Under the pieces are notes generated by a model. The model searched no databases. It saw only the letters and a program-made list of their open reading frames with translations, and was not told where the DNA came from. Source: Mycolicibacterium mageritense (GTDB lineage: Bacteria; Actinomycetota; Actinomycetes; Mycobacteriales; Mycobacteriaceae). Taken from it: DNA of 64,000 bases. Shown here one piece after another: positions 10,993 through 20,866 of the stretch (positions are counted from its first letter, which is position 1; each line of letters begins with the position of its first letter). The DNA is taken from positions 1,364,001 to 1,428,000 of the forward strand of contig NZ_AP022567.1 in NCBI RefSeq assembly GCF_010727475.1. The letters are read 5' to 3'. The translations under genes and the position numbers were made by a program.

Positions 10993-11370
10993 CTAGCGAC
11001 TACCGCGCCGCGGCTGCCAGACCACGACCGCCTTGGACGCGACACTCACGTCGCGGCGCTGGTTGGCGCTGAGCTGTTCGACCTGCTGGGTCAGCTCGGA
11101 GACCCGGGCCCGGAGCGCGTCGACCTGGTTGGTGAGTTCGATGATGCGTTTGATGCCCGCCAGGTTGACGCCCTCATCCTGGGAGAGCCGCTGCACCTCG
11201 CGCAGCAGATCGACGTCACGCTCCGAATAACGCCGTCCCCCACCGGAACTGCGCTGGGGAGTGACCAGGCCGAGCCGGTCGTACGTGCGCAGGGTCTGCG
11301 CATGCATACCGGCCAGCTCGGCGGCCACCGAGATCAGGAACGTGCGGGCTTCTTCTTTCCTCTTGCTCAT
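10993..11370 (-). CDS. hspR: Heat-shock repressor HspR (MerR family)
   Basis: Repressor of 125 residues with an N-terminal MerR-type winged helix (FLISVAAELAGMHAQTLRTYDRLGLVTPQRSS) and a C-terminal coiled coil (ELTNQVDALRARVSELTQQVEQL). The ATG overlaps the dnaJ stop in an ATGA, which decides the start over an upstream in-frame ATG. In actinobacteria HspR binds HAIR boxes with DnaK as co-repressor. HAIR boxes are present upstream of dnaK and clpB here, giving autoregulation of the operon. Last gene of dnaK-grpE-dnaJ-hspR. Confidence 0.97.
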   Translation of the reverse strand: MSKRKEEARTFLISVAAELAGMHAQTLRTYDRLGLVTPQRSSGGGRRYSERDVDLLREVQRLSQDEGVNLAGIKRIIELTNQVDALRARVSELTQQVEQLSANQRRDVSVASKAVVVWQPRRGSR

Positions 11371-12545
11371 AGGTTGCCTGCCCATCCGGCCCGTGGATCA
11401 AATCCACTGGCCCGCTCCGCTTTCGCATAAGCTTCCAGAGCCTCGGCCGCTTCCCCTTCGAGGTTCGGCGGCACCGCGACCTTGACGGTGACGAGCAGGT
11501 CACCGTGGCCGCCTGAACGCTTCGGCACGCCACGCCCACGGACCCGCAGGATGCGGCCGTCCGAGGTGCCCTTGGGCACGCGGACGCCGACCTTGCCGTC
11601 CAGCGTCGGCACGGATAGCGTTGTACCGAGCGCCAATTCGTGGAAACTGACCGGAACTGCAACGGTCAGGTCGTCACCGTCGCGGCCGAACACCTTGTCC
11701 GGACGCACGTGCACGGTGACGTAGAGATCGCCGGACGGCGCACCGCGCAGCCCGGCTTCACCCTGGCCGGCCAGCCGGATCCGCTGCCCGTCCTCGACGC
11801 CCGGTGGGATGCGGACGTTGATGGTCCGGGTCCGGGTGGTGACGCCGGTACCTTTGCACTCGTCACACGGGTGCTCGATGATCGATCCACTGCCCCGGCA
11901 TTCGGTGCACGGCTCCGAGAAACCGAACGCACCCTGGTTCCGGTTGACCACACCCGAGCCGTTGCAGTTCGGGCACACCTTCGGGCTGGTGCCCGGGCGT
12001 GCGCCGCTGCCATGGCAATTGGTGCAGGGTGCGGGGCTGGTCAGCCGCAGCGGCATGGCCACCCCCTTGGTGGCCTCGAGGAACGACAGCTCGGTCTCGG
12101 TCTCCAGGTCGTTGCCCCGCCGGGGGCGGCTCGGCCGTGGTTGCGCACCACGGCCGAACAGCCCACCGAACAGGTCGCCGATGTTGGCGCCGCCGCTTTG
12201 CCCGGCGGCGTCGAACAGGTCACCGAGATTGAATTCGGCCCCGTCGGAGCCGAATCCACCACTGAAGCCGCCGCCACCCCCGCCGTTGAACCGGCGGCCG
12301 AAGCCGCCCCCGGCAAACAGCCGCCGGGTTTCGTCGTACTCCTTGCGCTTCGCGGGGTCCGACAGAACGCTGTTGGCTTCCGAGACCGCCTTGAACCGCT
12401 CGGCCGCGCCCGGATCGGGGTTGCGGTCGGGATGCAGTTCGGCGGCCAGCTTGCGGTAGGCCTTCTTTATTTCGTCGGCGCTGGCGTCAGAGGAGACGCC
12501 AAGCTCCTTGTAGAAGTCTTTCTCGACCCATTCACGCTGGGCCAT
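11367..12545 (-). CDS. dnaJ1: Chaperone DnaJ (DnaJ1)
   Basis: Hsp40 co-chaperone of 392 residues that stimulates DnaK ATPase. The J domain has the HPD motif at 38-40. It is followed by a Gly/Phe-rich linker (about 75-130), a zinc-binding region with four CxxCxGxG repeats (CTNCHGSG, CPNCNGSG, CTECRGSG, CDECKGTG) and the two C-terminal substrate-binding domains. It lies 40 bp after grpE and overlaps hspR. The linkage with hspR marks it as the DnaJ1 type. Confidence 0.97.
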   Translation of the reverse strand: MAQREWVEKDFYKELGVSSDASADEIKKAYRKLAAELHPDRNPDPGAAERFKAVSEANSVLSDPAKRKEYDETRRLFAGGGFGRRFNGGGGGGFSGGFGSDGAEFNLGDLFDAAGQSGGANIGDLFGGLFGRGAQPRPSRPRRGNDLETETELSFLEATKGVAMPLRLTSPAPCTNCHGSGARPGTSPKVCPNCNGSGVVNRNQGAFGFSEPCTECRGSGSIIEHPCDECKGTGVTTRTRTINVRIPPGVEDGQRIRLAGQGEAGLRGAPSGDLYVTVHVRPDKVFGRDGDDLTVAVPVSFHELALGTTLSVPTLDGKVGVRVPKGTSDGRILRVRGRGVPKRSGGHGDLLVTVKVAVPPNLEGEAAEALEAYAKAERASGFDPRAGWAGNL

Positions 12546-12585
12546 ACTGCGCCACCTCCTTACCTCATCTCTCTAGTTGGACTGT

Positions 12586-13211
12586 CTAATTGTCTGATTC
12601 TGCGGCCTGAGTGCTCGCGCCGTCCGCGCTTTCCGCCGGGTTGGTCGCGGGCTCCGCATCCGGAACGGTGTCGACGACACCGACCATGGCGTGGCGGACC
12701 ACCTGATCTCCGACCTTGTAACCGCGGCGCATCACGGTCCCGACGATCGGGTGCGTGCCCTCGCCCTCGTGCTGCACGGCTTCGTGCAGCGAGGGGTCGA
12801 ACTCGTCGCCCTCTTCGCCGAATGCGGAAAGCCCCAGCCCCTCAAGGGCGCCCGCGAGCTTGTCCGCGACCGACTTGAGCGGCCCGGATTCCAGATCCCC
12901 ATGGCTGCGGGCCCGGTCCAGGTCGTCGAGGACACCCAGCAGCTGGGTCACCACGGCAGCCTTGCTGCGCTCGGCGATGAGCTGCTGATCGCGCAGGGCG
13001 CGCTTGCGGTAGTTGTCGTACTCGGCCTTCACGCGTTGCAGCGTGCTCTTGAGCTCGGCGACCTCGTCGCTATCGCCCGCCGTCTCCGGTGCGCCGGCCG
13101 CGGCCGGTGCCGCCCCCTCAGGGGTCGGCACCGCCTCACGGACCTCACCGGTTTCGGGATCGATGCGCCGTTTGTCGGTGATGGTCACCGGCTCGTGCGA
13201 ATCGTCCTGGC

Positions 13212-13215
<4 letters not shown>
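12586..13215 (-). CDS. grpE: Nucleotide exchange factor GrpE
   Basis: Protein of 209 residues that releases ADP from DnaK. A disordered acidic N-terminus precedes the long dimerisation helix (AELKSTLQRVKAEYDNYRKR), and a C-terminal beta domain follows with the typical HPIVGTVMRRGYKVGDQVVRHAMV. Its ATG overlaps the dnaK stop by 4 bp. The Ala/Ser-rich C-terminal tail is usual in mycobacteria. Confidence 0.97.
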
Positions 13216-15074
<1,859 letters not shown>

Positions 15075-15103
15075 AGTGTTGCCTCCTGATAGACATATAG
15101 GGG

Positions 15104-15124
15104 TCTGAGCGGACTGCGCTCAAG
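15104..15124 (-). promoter_or_regulatory. Weak second HAIR box, dnaK leader
   Basis: Minus strand CTTGAGC-N7-GCTCAGA, spaced like the HspR consensus but degenerate in the right arm. It sits 30 to 50 bases before the dnaK start and would give cooperative HspR binding. Confidence 0.45.
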
Positions 15125-15158
15125 CCTGCTCCGGTTGCCTATCGATTGTCAACCCAGA

Positions 15159-15179
15159 CTTGAGTCTGTATCACTCAAC
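15159..15179 (-). promoter_or_regulatory. HAIR box (HspR operator) of dnaK operon
   Basis: CTTGAGT-N7-ACTCAAC read on the plus strand, differing from the consensus inverted repeat in one base. It lies just downstream of the proposed dnaK promoter. A weaker look-alike (CTTGTTG-N7-GCTCAAC, 15179-15199) abuts it and overlaps the promoter -10. Confidence 0.85.
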
Positions 15180-15196
15180 TTGTTGTCGATCAGCTC

Positions 15197-15222
15197 AACG
15201 TGGGTTCCTGCGGATTTGTTCC
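15197..15222 (-). promoter_or_regulatory. SigH/SigE-like promoter of dnaK
   Basis: GGAACA-N16-CGTT on the minus strand, identical in elements and spacing to the clpB promoter at 2309-2334. It lies 123 bases upstream of dnaK and next to the HAIR boxes. Confidence 0.6.
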
Positions 15223-15245
15223 CCGAGCGGTCAAATCCCGCCCAA

Positions 15246-15294
15246 TTCGACGAAACTGCTGCTCGCCCGCCCCGACAGCGACGTTTTCGTCGAA
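15246..15294. repeat. Imperfect palindromic repeat, copy 1
   Basis: Arms TTCGACGAAA and TTTCGTCGAA form a perfect 10-bp inverted repeat around a 29-base loop, between dnaK and vapB. A second copy with nearly the same arms and a shared CTGCTC in the loop lies at 33241-33287. Confidence 0.6.
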
Positions 15295-15310
15295 CTCGAC
15301 GTCGCTCCAG

Positions 15311-15338
15311 TATGTACAGTGCCCCGGGTAATATGTAC
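15311..15338 (+). promoter_or_regulatory. Direct repeats upstream of vapB (probable operator)
   Basis: TATGTAC occurs at 15311-15317 and again at 15332-15338, a spacing of 21 bp (two helical turns), ending two bases before the vapB ATG. VapB-VapC complexes usually bind such repeats. There is no ribosome binding site, so the transcript may be leaderless. Confidence 0.5.
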
Positions 15339-15340
15339 GT

Positions 15341-15568
15341 ATGCCGGTCAAGCGAACCACCATCGAGCTCGACGAGGATCTCGTCAAGGCCGCTCAGCGG
15401 GTCACGGGCCAGACGGTGCGATCGACCGTCGAGGAGGGCTTGCGAAGACTGGTCGCTGCCGCCGAATTCGAACGCGAAGCCAGACGTTCGCGAGTGGCCG
15501 CCCACTTCAACGACGCACGGAACACCGTCGACGCCGATGTCCTCCAGAGGGATGAGGCCTGGCGATGA
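15341..15568 (+). CDS. vapB: VapB-family antitoxin
   Basis: Antitoxin of 75 residues. The N-terminal ribbon-helix-helix pattern (RTTIELDEDLVKAAQRVTGQTVRSTVEEGLRRLV) binds DNA. The charged C-terminal part (AHFNDARNTVDADVLQRDEAWR) would wrap around the toxin. The stop overlaps the next start by 4 bp, the normal toxin-antitoxin arrangement. Direct repeats just upstream fit autoregulation. Which of the many VapBC subfamilies it belongs to is unclear. Confidence 0.88.
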   Translation: MPVKRTTIELDEDLVKAAQRVTGQTVRSTVEEGLRRLVAAAEFEREARRSRVAAHFNDARNTVDADVLQRDEAWR

Positions 15569-15960
15569 CTTTGTGGGTGCTGGACAAGAGCGCCCACGTT
15601 CGGCTCTTGAACGGCTCCTCGCCACCCGCGGACATCGACCTCGCCGACCTCGTGCTGTGTGAGATCGGGGAGTTGGAGTGGCTGTACTCGACTCGCTCGG
15701 CGGCCGACTACGAGCAGCAGCGGTCCGCTCTACGTGACGTGTTTCCAGTCCTGAAGGCACCGGCCGACATCTTCGACCGGGTACGACGGCTCCAACGCGA
15801 GCTCGCACACCATCACGGCATGTGGCATCGCACGCCCATCCCAGACCTGTTCATTGCGGAAACCGCACTGTCACACGAAGCCGGGGTTCTCCACCACGAT
15901 CGTGACTACGCCCGGATCGCCGAAGTCCGCCCCCGACTGGTCGAGCGTCGGTTCGACTAA
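15565..15960 (+). CDS. vapC: VapC-family PIN-domain toxin
   Basis: Putative ribonuclease of 131 residues with the PIN fold. The acidic active-site residues are visible: Asp7 (VLDKSA), Glu36 (CEIGELEWLYS), Asp94 (PIPDLFIAETA) and Asp112 (VLHHDRDYARIA). Toxins of this family cut tRNA or rRNA and are held inactive by the cognate VapB. It is translationally coupled to vapB through an ATGA overlap. The reading frame is intact with all catalytic positions filled, so the module is probably functional. Confidence 0.88.
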   Translation: MTLWVLDKSAHVRLLNGSSPPADIDLADLVLCEIGELEWLYSTRSAADYEQQRSALRDVFPVLKAPADIFDRVRRLQRELAHHHGMWHRTPIPDLFIAETALSHEAGVLHHDRDYARIAEVRPRLVERRFD

Positions 15961-15990
15961 GAATTCGGCACCCAGAAGCGAATTGCGGCC

Positions 15991-16290
15991 TTACCCGCGC
16001 ACCTCCCGCTCATTGGCGCCCGACATGCGCGAGTTGCGCGAGTTGCTCACACTGTCCACGCGCTGGTCCAGCACCCGCAGATTCGCAATGTCCGAGAGCG
16101 TCTCCGTCTCGTGATGGTGACGCTTGTTCTTGTTGCGATAGCGCGTGTACTGGTACATGAAAAACGCCGGACCGGTGAGCAGGAACAGCAGGGGAATCCA
16201 GCTGCCGTCATCCGACGATGATGACGACGACGCCTGAAGACTCGCCGCGACGACGGCGTCGACAGCGGTCGACAACACTGAGAAGTCCAT
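15991..16290 (-). CDS. Small single-pass membrane protein of the SPFH/zinc-ribbon trio
   Basis: Protein of 99 residues with one strong transmembrane helix (about 31-50, WIPLLFLLTGPAFFMYQYTRY). It is preceded by a Ser/Asp-rich stretch and followed by a basic, His-rich cytoplasmic tail (RNKNKRHHHETE). It is six bases downstream of the zinc-ribbon gene and clearly in the same operon. By context it may play the role of Bacillus YdjH, a membrane partner in the YdjGHI complex, although it is much shorter and no sequence similarity is claimed. Confidence 0.65.
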   Translation of the reverse strand: MDFSVLSTAVDAVVAASLQASSSSSSDDGSWIPLLFLLTGPAFFMYQYTRYRNKNKRHHHETETLSDIANLRVLDQRVDSVSNSRNSRMSGANEREVRG

Positions 16291-16296
16291 CGTTTC

Positions 16297-17823
16297 CTAC
16301 CAGAAGATCAGGCCCGACACGATGGTCGCGGCTATCCCGAACACCTCGGCCACACCCGACGCCACCCACAGGCGCGTGGTGTTGATCGGCACCGAGCCCA
16401 TGGTCTCGCCGGTGCGTCCGTTCACGGCGATGTAGTGCAGCAGCTCTCGGCCGTTGCCTTTCCGCTCGTAGTAGCTGTAGAGCCACACCGGCAGGTAGGC
16501 AGACACCCAGCGTTCACCGTGAACATCGATACGCTGCTGGTCCCAGCGCACGCCCCGGTCGTAGAAGTCCAAGGTCTCGACCGCGCGGAAGCGGCCGATG
16601 TCCTGAGTCTGCAGGCGAGCCGGGCCGAACATCGCGTCGACATCGAGATCGCGCCGCTGCGAGGTGAATCCCGAGAGGTAGTTGGGGTCGTAGCGTACGG
16701 CGTTCTTAGTGTCGAACGGCATGATCGAATTGATGATGTTGTTGGTGTTGCGATCGGTGTGGAAATCGCGTTTGTCGGCGGCCGATTCGATCGTGAGGTC
16801 GTCAACGTAGAGGTTGAAACTGCGGGCGACTCGATACACGTCGTAGTCGTAACGGGTTTCGGTCGTGTTGTCGTCGACGCGCACGCTGTAACTGCGGGTC
16901 GTGTGTTCGCCGACTCCGACGAACTCGACCGAGGTGTTCATGTCGATGATCAAGTAGGGCAGATAGACGCCCATGACATTCTCGGGTGCGAACTCCGCGG
17001 TGAAACGCCTGCTTGCGAAGAACTTTCGCGCTGAGACGAACGCGGAGATCCGTGCAACGGCCTCTTCCTTGGGGAGCGAGAACGGCAGCACGACATCGGG
17101 GACGGCGCCGTTGGCGATCTGCTCGTTGACGGAAAGCCTGTTGCGGCACCAGTGACAACGCGCCTGTACGGCATGGTTGGTGTCGATCGACACCTCCGCA
17201 CCGCACGCGCCGCACTTGAAGCTCACGACCTCGTCGACTCCCGGCACGATGTTGCCCGTCCCCGAACCGATCTGGCGGCCGCGCAGCTCGCTGATGGGCG
17301 AGTTGAGATTGAACAGCTCGGCTGCGTTCTTCTCGCTCCACGCGAAGCGGCAGTATCGGCACACCAGGTTGCTGCTCTTGATGTCCAAGACGATGTCGGT
17401 GGCCCCACAGCGCGGGCACTTGTTGAGTCCGTCTGTGCGGTCGGACGTGGTCTGGATGACCTGCGGCCCGCCGTGCTTGTCATACGTCACGACCGGCGCC
17501 TCGCCGGGGCCGTAACCCGCGTTGCGCTCTGCCTCCCGTGCGCGGTTCACGTCGTCCCACGTGGCGTTGCCGAACTCGCCCGGTGGCGTCACCTCGACGG
17601 CCCGATCACGCGGGATGACGCCACCGGGTTGCGCATATCCGTGTGCCTGCGGCGGTGGCGCTTGCACGAACTGCTGGGGTTGGCCCGGATAGGGCGGGTA
17701 CGGCCGGGGCGGGCCAGGGGCATACGGCGGTGCCGTGTGCGGATACGGCGGTGGGGGCTGACGTTGGCTCTGGTCGGGCGGGTGACCGCCAGGCCGGTTG
17801 CCCCCGTGATGCGGGCCGGTCAT
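16297..17823 (-). CDS. TFIIB-type zinc-ribbon membrane protein (YdjG-like)
   Basis: Protein of 508 residues. The first 80 residues are Pro/Gln/Tyr-rich and disordered. Two four-cysteine zinc ribbons follow: CPRCG...CRYC at about 138-160 and CGACG...CHWC at about 200-222. A mixed alpha/beta region comes next, and there is a C-terminal transmembrane helix (VFGIAATIVSGLIFW). The domain order matches Bacillus YdjG, which with YdjH anchors the SPFH protein YdjI at the membrane and recruits PspA. It is three bases downstream of an SPFH gene here, which supports the same kind of complex. Its start follows the upstream stop closely. Confidence 0.7.
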   Translation of the reverse strand: MTGPHHGGNRPGGHPPDQSQRQPPPPYPHTAPPYAPGPPRPYPPYPGQPQQFVQAPPPQAHGYAQPGGVIPRDRAVEVTPPGEFGNATWDDVNRAREAERNAGYGPGEAPVVTYDKHGGPQVIQTTSDRTDGLNKCPRCGATDIVLDIKSSNLVCRYCRFAWSEKNAAELFNLNSPISELRGRQIGSGTGNIVPGVDEVVSFKCGACGAEVSIDTNHAVQARCHWCRNRLSVNEQIANGAVPDVVLPFSLPKEEAVARISAFVSARKFFASRRFTAEFAPENVMGVYLPYLIIDMNTSVEFVGVGEHTTRSYSVRVDDNTTETRYDYDVYRVARSFNLYVDDLTIESAADKRDFHTDRNTNNIINSIMPFDTKNAVRYDPNYLSGFTSQRRDLDVDAMFGPARLQTQDIGRFRAVETLDFYDRGVRWDQQRIDVHGERWVSAYLPVWLYSYYERKGNGRELLHYIAVNGRTGETMGSVPINTTRLWVASGVAEVFGIAATIVSGLIFW

Positions 17824-17826
17824 GGC

Positions 17827-19122
17827 CTACAGCCCGAGCGCCTTCGCCTTGGCGGCGTCATAATCCGCCTGCGTGATGAGGCCCTGATCGAGCATGCTCT
17901 TGAACTGCGCGAGCTTGGCCACCGGATCCTCGCCCGCAGGCGCCTGCTGGGGTGCGCCCTGAGGAGGCGGGCTCGGCGGGTAACCCTGCTGTTGCGGGTA
18001 GCTCTGGTGTGGATAGCCCTGCTGCGCATACCCCTGTTGCGGCGGATACCCCTGCGGAGGCGGCGGCACCTGCTGGTATGGCGCCGGCCCGGGAGGCTGC
18101 TGAAGGCCACCCATCGCACCACCTGCGGCGTTCATCCCCATCCCCATCATCGCGATTCCGGCGGCTCCCCCACCGCTCTCTCCCGCGGCCTGCATACCGC
18201 GCGCAACCGACTGTTGCAGGAAGGAGTTGCCCCGCGAACCGCTCAATGCGTCCGCCTTCTTGACATCCGAGAGCAGCCTGCGGGTGTCCTCGTCGTACTC
18301 GATCGACGCGATCGCGACGTTGACGATCGTGATACCCCGCCCGCTCGTCCAGCGGTACGCACTTTCGACCGCCCCCGAGAGCGACTGGGCGAAACCGATT
18401 GAGTCGCCCTGGATCCGGGCCATGCGGTTACCCTTGGCCGGATCGTTCGTGTAGTGCGAGAACGCCGGTGCGAGTGAAGACACCACCTCGGTGAAGAGTT
18501 GGCTCGCGGCAGCGTTGTCGAAGTCGGTGAAATCGAAGACCGCGCCGCCGGGTTGCAGGTATGTCAGCGGCACGAACTGGGTGGCGAACAGGATCGGGTC
18601 CACGATGCGCATCGTGTACGTGCCGCGCGTGATCGCACCCACCTGGGCGCCGAGATACGCGTCATCCCAATAGATCTCCGACTGTGTCCCGAAACGGTTG
18701 TTGGGCAGCTCCCGCAGGTTGACGTAGAAGACAAGCTGCTGGCTGCCGGGCTGGCCGCCGAACTTGAACCGCTCGAACGACTGCGTGATGAGTGGGCTCA
18801 CGATGCCGTCGCCGGCGAAGATCGACTGCGAGTTCAGGTCATCGGAACGCCACACATAGCCACCGGGCTGCGCGATGAAGCCCGTGATCTTGCCGTCCTG
18901 GAATGTCAAGAGGCCCGTCCCCTCGGGCACGAGGAGCTTGGAGCCGTTGCTGATGATGTTCTGCGAGCCACGGGTGTTGGAGCCACGGCCGGCGTTCTGT
19001 CCGACCGCAACGCCGGGGAAGATCGCCGCCGTCGGGGCGACCTGCGGCGGAACGACGAAATCCTTCCACTGGTCGGCGAGTGTTCCGCCGAATGCACCCG
19101 CGAAGGCCTGGATGAATCCCAC
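17827..19122 (-). CDS. SPFH-domain protein with C-terminal SHOCT domain (YdjI-like)
   Basis: Protein of 431 residues from a GTG with a good AAAGGAG 7 bases upstream; longer upstream frames lack this. The SPFH (stomatin/flotillin-like) domain fills about residues 25-300. A Gly/Met- and then Pro/Gln/Tyr-rich linker follows (about 315-390), and the last 32 residues form a SHOCT domain (DPVAKLAQFKSMLDQGLITQ...). There is no transmembrane helix, so membrane recruitment is likely through the zinc-ribbon partner downstream. SPFH proteins organise membrane microdomains. The pair resembles Bacillus YdjI-YdjG, which acts with PspA in membrane stress. Confidence 0.8.
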   Translation of the reverse strand: MGFIQAFAGAFGGTLADQWKDFVVPPQVAPTAAIFPGVAVGQNAGRGSNTRGSQNIISNGSKLLVPEGTGLLTFQDGKITGFIAQPGGYVWRSDDLNSQSIFAGDGIVSPLITQSFERFKFGGQPGSQQLVFYVNLRELPNNRFGTQSEIYWDDAYLGAQVGAITRGTYTMRIVDPILFATQFVPLTYLQPGGAVFDFTDFDNAAASQLFTEVVSSLAPAFSHYTNDPAKGNRMARIQGDSIGFAQSLSGAVESAYRWTSGRGITIVNVAIASIEYDEDTRRLLSDVKKADALSGSRGNSFLQQSVARGMQAAGESGGGAAGIAMMGMGMNAAGGAMGGLQQPPGPAPYQQVPPPPQGYPPQQGYAQQGYPHQSYPQQQGYPPSPPPQGAPQQAPAGEDPVAKLAQFKSMLDQGLITQADYDAAKAKALGL

Positions 19123-19498
19123 GAGTCTGCTCCTTTGACCTCGCAGCGATCCGACAGCAACCGGCCATGAATCGCATCGACGGGAGAGGACACCTGTCCT
19201 CAACTGGCAGCAAAAGCGTACTCGCGCAAACCCATGATCGGCGGCGGCAATTTCCAGTTGATCGGGCAAGTACCTGCCCGAGCGACCGTGGTCGGATGAA
19301 CCGGGCGAAGGCCCCATCCGTTGCCGGCTGATCGCGCTGACTGCAGCAATGCTGAAGATCGCAGCTCAATGCTGACTGAGGTCTTCAACATTGTTGCGCA
19401 TCGCGAGCGGGCAGCCGTTCCCGCCGATCCACGAAACTCGCCCGAAAGTCTGCACTTTCGTCACAGTGCGGCGGTCGGACGGCGGTGCTGCGACCTGA
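19123..19498. other. Intergenic region upstream of the SPFH operon
   Basis: No convincing gene is present. Two short inverted repeats stand out: AGGACA-CC-TGTCCT at 19187-19200, 65 bases before the SPFH start and a candidate operator, and CGGGCA-N6-TGCCCG at 19263-19280, a possible operator or part of the lpd terminator. CAATGCTGA occurs twice near 19350-19375. Confidence 0.5.
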
Positions 19499-20866
19499 TC
19501 AGCCGTGCAGGTGCAGCGGCGCGCCGGACACCGCCATCAGCGCCTCGCCCAGCGCTTCGTTCTGTGTCGGGTGGGCGTGCACGAACCGGGCGGCCTCGGC
19601 GGCCTTCACGCCCAGGTTGTACAGCAGCTGCGCCTCACCGATCAGCTCCGATACGCCTGCGCCGATCATGTGCACACCCACCACTGCCCCGGCGGGGTCC
19701 ACCACGAGCTTAACCGCGCCGGACGCCTTGAGGATCTGGCTGCGGCCGTTGCCCGCGAGATCGTAGGTGACGGTTTCGACGCCGTCGCCGTACTGTTCGC
19801 GCGCCGCTTCCTCGGTGAGGCCGATGGACGCGATCTCGGGATGGCAGTAGGTGACGCGCGGGATGCCTGCGTCGGCGACCAGCTCGGCGTCGCGGCCCGC
19901 GATGCGCTCGGCGACGAAGATGCCGTGCTGAAACGCTCGGTGCGCCAACTGCAGTCCACCGACGATGTCGCCGATCGCATAGACGCTGGGCACGCTCGTG
20001 CGCAACTCGTCGTCGGTCACCACGAGTCCGCCGTCGACCGTCACCCCGATCTCCTCAAGGCCGAGCCCCACGGTGCGCGGTGCGCGGCCGACCGCGACCA
20101 GCAGCACGTCGGCGTTGAGCACGTCACCGGATTCCAGCGTCACCTGCACGGCCTCGTCGTCTGACTTGACCGCGGTGACGCGTGCGCCGGTTTTGGCGGT
20201 GATCCGGCGACGGCGCAACAGCCGCTCCAGGTAGGTGGAGATCGCGACGTCCTCGTTGGGCACGAGCCGGGGCAGCGCCTCGACGACGGTCACCTTGGTG
20301 CCGAACGACGCCCAGAGACTGGCGAATTCGACGCCGATGACACCGCCGCCGAGGATGATGGCCGACTCGGGGATGCGGTTGAGCTCCAAGGCCTGATCAC
20401 TCGTGAGCACGCGGTCGGACATCTCGATGGCGCCGGGCACCTTGGGAGCGGATCCGGTGGCCAGCACGATCGAGCGGCCCGTGATGGTGGTGCCGTCGAC
20501 CTCGACGGTCGTGGGTCCGGTGAGCCGACCCCTGCCGTTGACGACCGTGATTCCGAGCGCCGCGATCAGCCCGGAAAGCCCCTTGTGCAGGCGGGACACC
20601 ACGGTGTTCTTGAAGCCGTACAGCTTCTCGGGGTCGACGCCGTCGAACGTGGCGTTGACACCGAATTGCGCTGCGGTGCGGGCGGCGTCGGCGATCTCGG
20701 CCGCGTGCAGCAGCGCCTTGGTCGGGATGCAGCCGCGGTGCAGGCACGTGCCCCCGATCTCGGCCTCGTCGATCAACACGACCGAGAGACCGAGTTGCGC
20801 CGAGCGGATCGCGGCGGCATATCCGCCCGGCCCGCCGCCGAGGATGACAACGTCTGATGAGGTCAC
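19499..20866 (-). CDS. lpdA: Dihydrolipoamide dehydrogenase (glycine-cleavage L protein)
   Basis: FAD enzyme of 455 residues that reoxidises dihydrolipoyl groups with NAD+. The N-terminal FAD motif GGGPGGYAAA is followed by the redox disulfide C-x4-C (GGTCLHRGCIPTKAL). A second Rossmann motif (GGGVIGVEFASLW) follows, and the C-terminal dimer domain carries the His-Glu pair (VHAHPTQNEALGEAL). The GTG start overlaps the lipA stop and has AAGGAG six bases upstream. It is the last gene of the glycine operon, so it is probably the dedicated L protein for GcvH. Confidence 0.93.
   Translation of the reverse strand: MTSSDVVILGGGPGGYAAAIRSAQLGLSVVLIDEAEIGGTCLHRGCIPTKALLHAAEIADAARTAAQFGVNATFDGVDPEKLYGFKNTVVSRLHKGLSGLIAALGITVVNGRGRLTGPTTVEVDGTTITGRSIVLATGSAPKVPGAIEMSDRVLTSDQALELNRIPESAIILGGGVIGVEFASLWASFGTKVTVVEALPRLVPNEDVAISTYLERLLRRRRITAKTGARVTAVKSDDEAVQVTLESGDVLNADVLLVAVGRAPRTVGLGLEEIGVTVDGGLVVTDDELRTSVPSVYAIGDIVGGLQLAHRAFQHGIFVAERIAGRDAELVADAGIPRVTYCHPEIASIGLTEEAAREQYGDGVETVTYDLAGNGRSQILKASGAVKLVVDPAGAVVGVHMIGAGVSELIGEAQLLYNLGVKAAEAARFVHAHPTQNEALGEALMAVSGAPLHLHG

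Noticed and set aside
15246..15294. Palindrome as a terminator for dnaK or vapBC
   Set aside because: It lies in a divergent promoter gap, upstream of both genes, so it cannot end either transcript. Kept as a repeat instead.
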